From Leptodontidium sp. MPI-SDFR-AT-0119 (taxonomy: Eukaryota > Ascomycota > Leotiomycetes > Helotiales > Leptodontidiaceae), in contig JAHLEZ010000013.1 in assembly GCA_020726505.1 (NCBI GenBank), positions 496,001 to 560,000 of the forward strand: DNA of 64,000 nucleotides, written 5' to 3'. Below the pieces are notes generated by a model. The model had not been told where the DNA came from. It did no database searches and was given only the letters and a program-made list of their open reading frames with translations. Numbering within the stretch: the stretch's first letter is position 1; every line of letters begins with the position of its first letter. Of this stretch, positions 58,596 through 64,000 are shown one piece after another. A program made the translations under genes and the position numbers.

Positions 58596-59709
58596 TTTTG
58601 TAGAAATCAGAAGTCAGGAAACCGAATTGAGTGACTTGAGGCACTTACATACACACTCACACAGCAAGGATCTGAAATCAAGATATTGTACCGCTAAGTG
58701 ATATTTCCAAACACCACATATTCCAATCGCAACCATTTCGCCGAAACAAGGTTAGTAGAAGGTACAATACCGACCGGCAGCTTCATCCGGGGTCGGGGTT
58801 GAGGTTCTAGTGACTGGCTTTGATCGCCTCGGCTTTATAGAAGCGAACTTTATTGAACCGATGTCCTAACTGAGGCATGGCTGAGAATATCTACTTTGCG
58901 CTATTTTTTTTCTTTTTCGGTGAGTGATTGAATTTGAAGGGCTTGTCTCTGGAGATAGTTTACTGTCTGTTTGTACTTGAACGTGATGTAGGGCCCAATG
59001 GGGGGAGGTGGCAGGGTCTGGAGGTAGTTCAGTAAGTACAGTAGTACGAAGAGCTTAGCGAGATTTCGACAACATCCATAGAAATAATTCTTACATACGT
59101 ATTAACGAGCCCATTTCCCAATTCTTCGTGACGGGAAATATTTATTACATCTATCCAAGCTACTCTAAGCTTAGGTCAGAGTAAGTATGCACGTGAGTGT
59201 AAATTCGTTCAGGCATCCGCATGATGAATGACAAATTATCAGGTATTAGAAAATGCAAATCATGTTGGGGATGATTTGGAAGCCGCGTTTATGCAAGAAT
59301 AATCTGCAAATATCTCTCTGTTCTAAAAGGAAATGCCTAGATACAGTTTTAAGAATCGATGAAGCTTAAGGGGTATCACCTCCGAGAGTAAACCTCTGCT
59401 GCTCTAAATGCCCATGCGTAAGTCTCGTGGAGGGAACATCCGGCTAGCCAAGCCCAGCAAAATCTAGTGCATAATCCAGCTCCGGTGCTCTATGTAGTAG
59501 GCTAGAAGCATGCCTAGATCGAGTATTGCAGTGATATAAGAATATGAAAAATGGAGAATGTCGCAAGCTTCCGATGTCAGGTTGAAAATTAAAAATTTCT
59601 CTTGCCGCCACGTGATTGACCTCCTCGAAACGAGATGTTTCAGATGAGGCGCTCGGCGGCTAAATGCCTCTATTTCTGGGGTTGGGGCAAAGCTTTGTAC
59701 GAGGTCCAA
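58596..59709. other. Intergenic region, SnoaL-like promoter
   Basis: 1.1 kb between co-directional genes. AT-rich from 59080 to 59350, no gene recognised. Confidence 0.45.
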
Positions 59710-60753
59710 TTAATTGCTTGCTCTATGACAAAAGTGCTTTCTTGCCTCTTCGGCAACGTGTCTAGGTGCCATTACTGAGAATTTTGAGTCCTTGCTCTCT
59801 AGCCAAAAATCGTGGATGACTCCGCGCTTTTCCCCACTGCTTGTGACAGGAATCTTTCCCGCAATGATTTTTTCAAAGAGGCTCCGCACCTCATGAATCA
59901 TGTCTTCGGCATCTGCATCATACGTAAGATGGCCACATCCAACTTTGACTCTTGGAATTGGGCCATGGCTGGAGCCGTGTTGGCGTTGAAGCTCGGCATT
60001 CCGAAACAGCACGAATGAGTAAAGGATTTCAAGAGATGACATGTACTGTATCCAATTCCCACCTTCTTCAGGAAAGATGATTGCAGCTTGAGTGGCTGGT
60101 AACCCTGGCACCTGACCTGCATCGTCTGGCAATCCCGGAATTGGTACAGCCCGTTTTCGTTCGTAGAAAGTGTCTCCGACGTAAAGGTGATGTTCGTCGA
60201 TGTCGTACCACGCTAGGGAATCTGGCGTGTGCCCAGGTATGTGAAGAAATTGGATCCGAAAAGCATGGCCGCCGAGTGATAAATACTCCATGTGGCCTGC
60301 CCACTGAGAGATTTCATATTGCGGAGTTGGAACATTGACATATTTGCAGAGGGAATGTTTCGGGAGCTCTTGTAGGATGAAGGACTTCTCGAAGTCTGAC
60401 GCGATGATGGTTGGCTCTGTTTCTAAGAACTGTGGAATCCCCAAGATGTGGTCGTAGTGACAATGGGAACAGAGGATTACGTATTTCTTCTGGCCGCCAG
60501 GGTTCAAGCACTTCCCACCGTAGATCGAAAGAGGGTATGTCTCTAGATATTGACGCAAAGAGGTCAAGGATCGGTGTTTCTGCCGGGGAGAGTTGCAGCC
60601 GGTGTCGGTGATAAGAACATGATCGGGATAGAGTTTGACGTAAATATATGGTTCCTCGCCGTAGGCATCGTCCTCGACTACGAGGAACGTTGAGTTGTTC
60701 ACTCGTATACTGATGAAGCTTGTACTTGGCTGATTGGAAGGTAAAGCTGCCAT
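59710..60753 (-). CDS. Metallo-beta-lactamase-fold hydrolase
   Basis: Intronless, 347 aa from the ATG at 60753. Binuclear metal site: His97-x-His99-x-Asp101-His102 (CSHCHYDHILG), His175 (HIPGHTPDSLAWY), Asp194 (YVGDTFYER) and His275 (VGCGHLTYDAD). This is the full ligand set of the MBL superfamily. The N-terminus has the glycine/Asp turn of the fold (HVLITDTGCNSPRQK). There is no signal peptide and no second domain. Substrates of relatives include lactones, thioesters and phosphodiesters; the GHTPDS loop and single-domain layout resemble lactonase- or glyoxalase-like members. It lies at the right end of the aromatic-type cluster and may hydrolyse a ring-cleavage lactone, but its inclusion in the cluster is uncertain. 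Confidence 0.9.
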   Translation of the reverse strand: MAALPSNQPSTSFISIRVNNSTFLVVEDDAYGEEPYIYVKLYPDHVLITDTGCNSPRQKHRSLTSLRQYLETYPLSIYGGKCLNPGGQKKYVILCSHCHYDHILGIPQFLETEPTIIASDFEKSFILQELPKHSLCKYVNVPTPQYEISQWAGHMEYLSLGGHAFRIQFLHIPGHTPDSLAWYDIDEHHLYVGDTFYERKRAVPIPGLPDDAGQVPGLPATQAAIIFPEEGGNWIQYMSSLEILYSFVLFRNAELQRQHGSSHGPIPRVKVGCGHLTYDADAEDMIHEVRSLFEKIIAGKIPVTSSGEKRGVIHDFWLESKDSKFSVMAPRHVAEEARKHFCHRASN

Positions 60754-63066
60754 AATGTGATAATCTCAGTGAAGTGATGCTTGCGTAAAGTGTTTAAAGT
60801 CCTAGATGTCACCATAAGCCGCTGTCTTCCAACGTTGATCTCCATGTCCCCTCGGGTATGAACATTGAATTCTACTCCCAAATACAAATAACTACACTGG
60901 TAGAAGAGTGAGGAACTCATGTGCGAGAAAATGTCGCATAAGTCAGTTGTGACACGTGGATAAGTTATGAAACCTGGGGACTCCTTCAACGGGTGACGGT
61001 AAAATGCACAGCTTCGAGGGCAAGAATTTGAAGTGGCTGTTGCTCGAATTTGAGAGCGAAATGCTTGGGGGACACATCCCTTAATAGAAAGGATGTTGAA
61101 CGCATTTACCGACCTTCAATGTTGAAAATCCAGATTCCCGAAAGGTGGGGGATGATCTGAGACAAGAGGTCACTGCAGACGCGATCAGAGATCCACTAGA
61201 CAGCTGCCCAGAAACCTTATATCTGGAGGGAGACTTGAGAAGTTTGGATTTTGTGGATTGTGGGTTGAAACAAAGAGAGTTGTTTGATATAAATTTGGTG
61301 TAAGAGAAACCGATGAGATGAGATGAGATGAAAGCGGGAGGTCAAGATTGAGGAGACCAAGCTCGGTTACGAGTAAGTACCTGAGGTTTAGCCCCCACGC
61401 TTGGCTGTGCTGTGAATGGGCGCTGAAGAGGTTGGGCCTGGGCTTGCTGGGCTTTTATTTGGGCTACTCACTTCACCAGAATTTTCAACCAACTCCGTTC
61501 AACCTACGCAAACACCTATCTACAAATGTCTCGTCGGCGACAAAGGGCACATGTAAACATTGAAGCCCACCCCCAACCTTCACTTCAAGGGTTGCATGCC
61601 ACGGACCTCAGACCCTTGCGAGGCAGACCGATCAATTCAACCGTTGTAGCAAGAATTGCCCGAAACATGCGACGTCCCATCTCGGCGGACTGGACTGGAC
61701 TTTCTGCCACCATCCAGTACTTCTTGCGGTTCAATAGCCTAGACCCCAATGATACAGCCAGTACATATCGTACTGTACAGTACCTTCTCGGATAACGGAT
61801 CTTGATAGCGAACCAGACTTTGTTCGAGTGTGGCTCTCTGTTGCTTCGGCAGTGTCAAGTGTCATGCGATGAGAGCAGGTATTTGCAGCAACCTACAAGA
61901 TATTTGGCACGGTTCTCCACATTGTTCGGGATATTTGACGCCGTGGCCATGCCTTGAACCCTACTCGATCCTATTCTGGTGGGCAATTTGATATTCAAAA
62001 TCAGGTACGGTATGGGCCATACGGTATGGCGACTCTTCGCTGCAGCGGATCTCTACTCGCACGACTTGATATTGCCTAGGCGCTGGCTGGGCTATTCGCG
62101 GATACGCTGTGGCTGTCGCGTGTATCTTAGGCGCCAGTGCCAACATACCTACAGTACTGGACGGAGAATTACCTGCTGGGTACAGAACAAGACTTCCACT
62201 GCCGCCATCGTACCGTCCAGTCAATTGCAAGTGGACCGACATGGCTGGAACCCAGTGTACCCGCACCCAGAGTTCCACACGGCCACACCCACCACAGTAC
62301 GTACTGTACCCAGACGCACGCACACAACCATGCATCTCATCTGCAGAGCCGTCGGAAGCTTTGACTGGCTGTGGTTTGAGATAGAATTTCATTTAGCTTG
62401 GGTTTTGCCTGTGGCCGCCCCCTGCGTGACCCCGCGATCTGGCTGAAACCGCAGAAAATCCTCGCTAAGGCCTGACGATAGGACGTCGATCTCCCAATCC
62501 GTTCTCGAGCACGCAAACTCCAGTCCCTCGAAAACTGTCATGAGTCTGAAATCCATTGTTCTCGTGTGACTATGCGTTCTTTGTTTCAATACCAAGAGAG
62601 ATGACTAGGTTTGTTTCTCCAGGGCTCCTGGTCTTTCAGGGTATTTTCGTCCTGTCATTGTCACTTAAGAAGAGCTCCCTCGCCTATTTCGCTCTTTATT
62701 GTCATCTCTTCCTATTGTGGTCATCTACCTTCGCCTTTGAATCATGGACAACAACAGCTTCGCAACGTCACGATAGTCATTGTGCTGGAAGCCATTCACT
62801 GTTCCCATTGTTTGTTGCATTTCATTGTTCACGCTGGCCGTTTCCCCGACTATATAATTGATTGCTTGTTCCGCACCGATCTCTTTCTTAATTAAAGACA
62901 ACTTCCGCACAACAACTTCGATTCAGCCTCTTCGAAGCACTTCAACCACATTCCAAATAATCCCGAACACACCGGATTTCCCAATCTACTCAACAGTTCA
63001 GCTTCGCAGGCGGGCTAACTCCAAATCACACACACTTCACACCACAACACGAATATCACCTTCAAC
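60754..63066. other. 2.3-kb gene-free interval before secreted protein gene
   Basis: A GATGA-type repeat lies at 61313-61332. GTAC-rich partial palindromes occur at 61768-61784 and 62296-62308. An ATG frame at 61526-61795 (89 aa, Arg-rich start) has no recognisable features. A CT-rich 3' part (62880-63060) is probably the 5' UTR of the next gene. Confidence 0.4.
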
Positions 63067-64000
63067 ATGAGATCTACACTCTCACTTCCAGCAGGGTTGG
63101 TAGCCGTCATCCTGTTGGCATGCAACACGCCGGTTCACGCCCATACGTGGGTAGAAGAACTCAGACTGATTGCTTCCAACGGCAGCTACGTTGGTGCTCC
63201 AGGCTACATCCGTAACTTTGGACCTAGAATGCCAGGAGTCAATCTCGATGAGAACCTGTGGCTTCTCCCCCCTAACGGCAGGGGCAATACCTTCCTTCCT
63301 ACAGACCCCATATGCCGAAGCAATCAGGTCAAACCGCAACAGACAAAGGACTATCCAGTACTCACTGCAGCTCCTGGAGATCACGTCGCGCTTCGCTACT
63401 TCGAAAATGGGCATGTCACATTGTTCACCAACAATTTGGGAAAGCCTGCAGGACGAGGAACGGTCTTCATCTACGCCACAAAACAGTCTCTACCAACTGA
63501 CTCTTACCTTGGTATCCACCGAGTCTGGAACACGGAGGGTACTGGAGGCGACAAACGAGGAAAACTGATCGCTACACGGCCCTACGACGATGGTCGATGC
63601 TTCCAAATTAATGGCAAGTCTGCTTCCAGACAAGCTCAAGTTGGTGGCTTCACAGGACAAGATGGCAGTGATGTCCTTTGCCAGAACGACTTCAAGATTC
63701 CTTCTGACGCTGGCACATCTGGAAGCTACACGCTCTATTGGGTGTGGGAATGGCCAACCCTCGATGCCAACGGGGCCATCGTTGTTAACGAGAGCTACAC
63801 ATCATGCATGGATATCAATCTGACATCCACGCCGGTAGCTGCTGCTGGAAAGTTCGTTGCCCAGAAGGCTGGTGGCAAGGCTGCCAACTCTGTTGGCATC
63901 GAAGCTCAGCTAGGCGATGAACAATTCCTCATGAATCCAACAGCTCCTCCCTCGCTCACCGCAGACAACCTCCCACCTGGAGCACCAACTGGAAAGCCAG
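63067..64000 (+). CDS. Secreted protein with N-terminal His (LPMO-like), 3' truncated
   Basis: An open frame from the ATG at 63067 runs without intron to the window end (311 codons). It has a signal peptide of about 25 residues (MRSTLSLPAGLVAVILLACN, then TPVHA) with an AxA-type cleavage site just before His26, so the mature protein would start HTWVEEL. A free N-terminal His is the first half of the copper histidine brace of lytic polysaccharide monooxygenases; candidate second His residues are in GDHVALRYFENGHVTLF. Several Cys (PICRSNQ, GRCFQIN, VLCQNDF, TSCMDINL) could form disulphides. SGSYTLYWVWEWP resembles the penultimate strand of LPMO-like beta-sandwiches. A Thr/Ala/Pro-rich region begins at the window edge (PTAPPSLTADN). 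This matches a widespread fungal family of uncharacterised secreted proteins; LPMO activity is not demonstrated. Confidence 0.82.
   Translation, partial: MRSTLSLPAGLVAVILLACNTPVHAHTWVEELRLIASNGSYVGAPGYIRNFGPRMPGVNLDENLWLLPPNGRGNTFLPTDPICRSNQVKPQQTKDYPVLTAAPGDHVALRYFENGHVTLFTNNLGKPAGRGTVFIYATKQSLPTDSYLGIHRVWNTEGTGGDKRGKLIATRPYDDGRCFQINGKSASRQAQVGGFTGQDGSDVLCQNDFKIPSDAGTSGSYTLYWVWEWPTLDANGAIVVNESYTSCMDINLTSTPVAAAGKFVAQKAGGKAANSVGIEAQLGDEQFLMNPTAPPSLTADNLPPGAPTGKP

Noticed and set aside
61526..61795. 89-aa ATG frame, Arg-rich N-terminus
   Set aside because: Isolated, no homology recognised, no intron or codon-bias support; kept only as a remark in the gap entry.
1..64000. tRNA, rRNA, CRISPR array, autonomous transposon
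   Set aside because: I looked for B-box-like GGTTCGANTCC patterns, rRNA-like conserved blocks, spaced identical repeats and transposase or reverse-transcriptase motifs and found none convincing by eye; a covariance-model search would be decisive.

Overview
The window is nuclear DNA of a filamentous ascomycete (Pezizomycotina). Genes are cut by short introns (about 45-220 nt) with GTNNGT donors and CTAAC-like branch sites. The gene set is typically fungal: PEX13, an Ent3-like epsin, SPA2, HMG-CoA reductase, a Zn2Cys6 regulator and an NCS1/Fcy2-type permease. The overall feel is Leotiomycete-like, but nothing here proves the class. Twenty protein-coding genes are supported, most with complete exon models worked out from splice sites and reading phase. 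No rRNA, tRNA, CRISPR array or autonomous transposon was recognised.

Layout. 1-10 kb: PEX13 (+), a PaiB-type FMN-binding protein (-), a GNAT acetyltransferase (+) and an Fcy2-type permease (+), separated by long empty stretches. 12.6-25 kb: an epsin (-) with a 545-bp hAT-type MITE inserted 52 bp upstream of its ATG, a cyclophilin with a mitochondrial-leader form and a cytosolic form (+), Pol III subunit RPC6 (-), a four-TM MARVEL-like protein (+) and the Hsp90 co-chaperone STI1 (-). 25.7-43 kb: HMG-CoA reductase (-), nicotinamidase PNC1 (-), an NBP2-like SH3 protein (-), the CTD phosphatase SSU72 (+) and the polarisome scaffold SPA2 (+). All of these are housekeeping genes.

44-61 kb is different. 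It holds a carotenoid-oxygenase family enzyme with lignostilbene/resveratrol-cleaving features (-), a zinc alcohol dehydrogenase (+), a Zn2Cys6 transcription factor (-), an aldehyde dehydrogenase (-), a 2,3-dihydroxybenzoate-decarboxylase-type amidohydrolase (+), a SnoaL-like small protein (-) and a metallo-beta-lactamase-fold hydrolase (-). Read together this looks like a catabolic cluster: cleave a stilbene-type double bond to two aromatic aldehydes, oxidise or reduce them, decarboxylate the benzoate, under a local regulator. This is the most interesting part of the window and is an inference from gene content.

The right edge carries the 5' part of a secreted protein (63067 onward) whose predicted mature form starts with His, as in copper LPMOs. 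Other points worth checking are 3n stop-free introns in SSU72 (splitting the catalytic Arg codon) and in the alcohol dehydrogenase, a 13-nt microexon inside the zinc-cluster DNA-binding domain, and three copies of AATCGGAA upstream of the aldehyde dehydrogenase.
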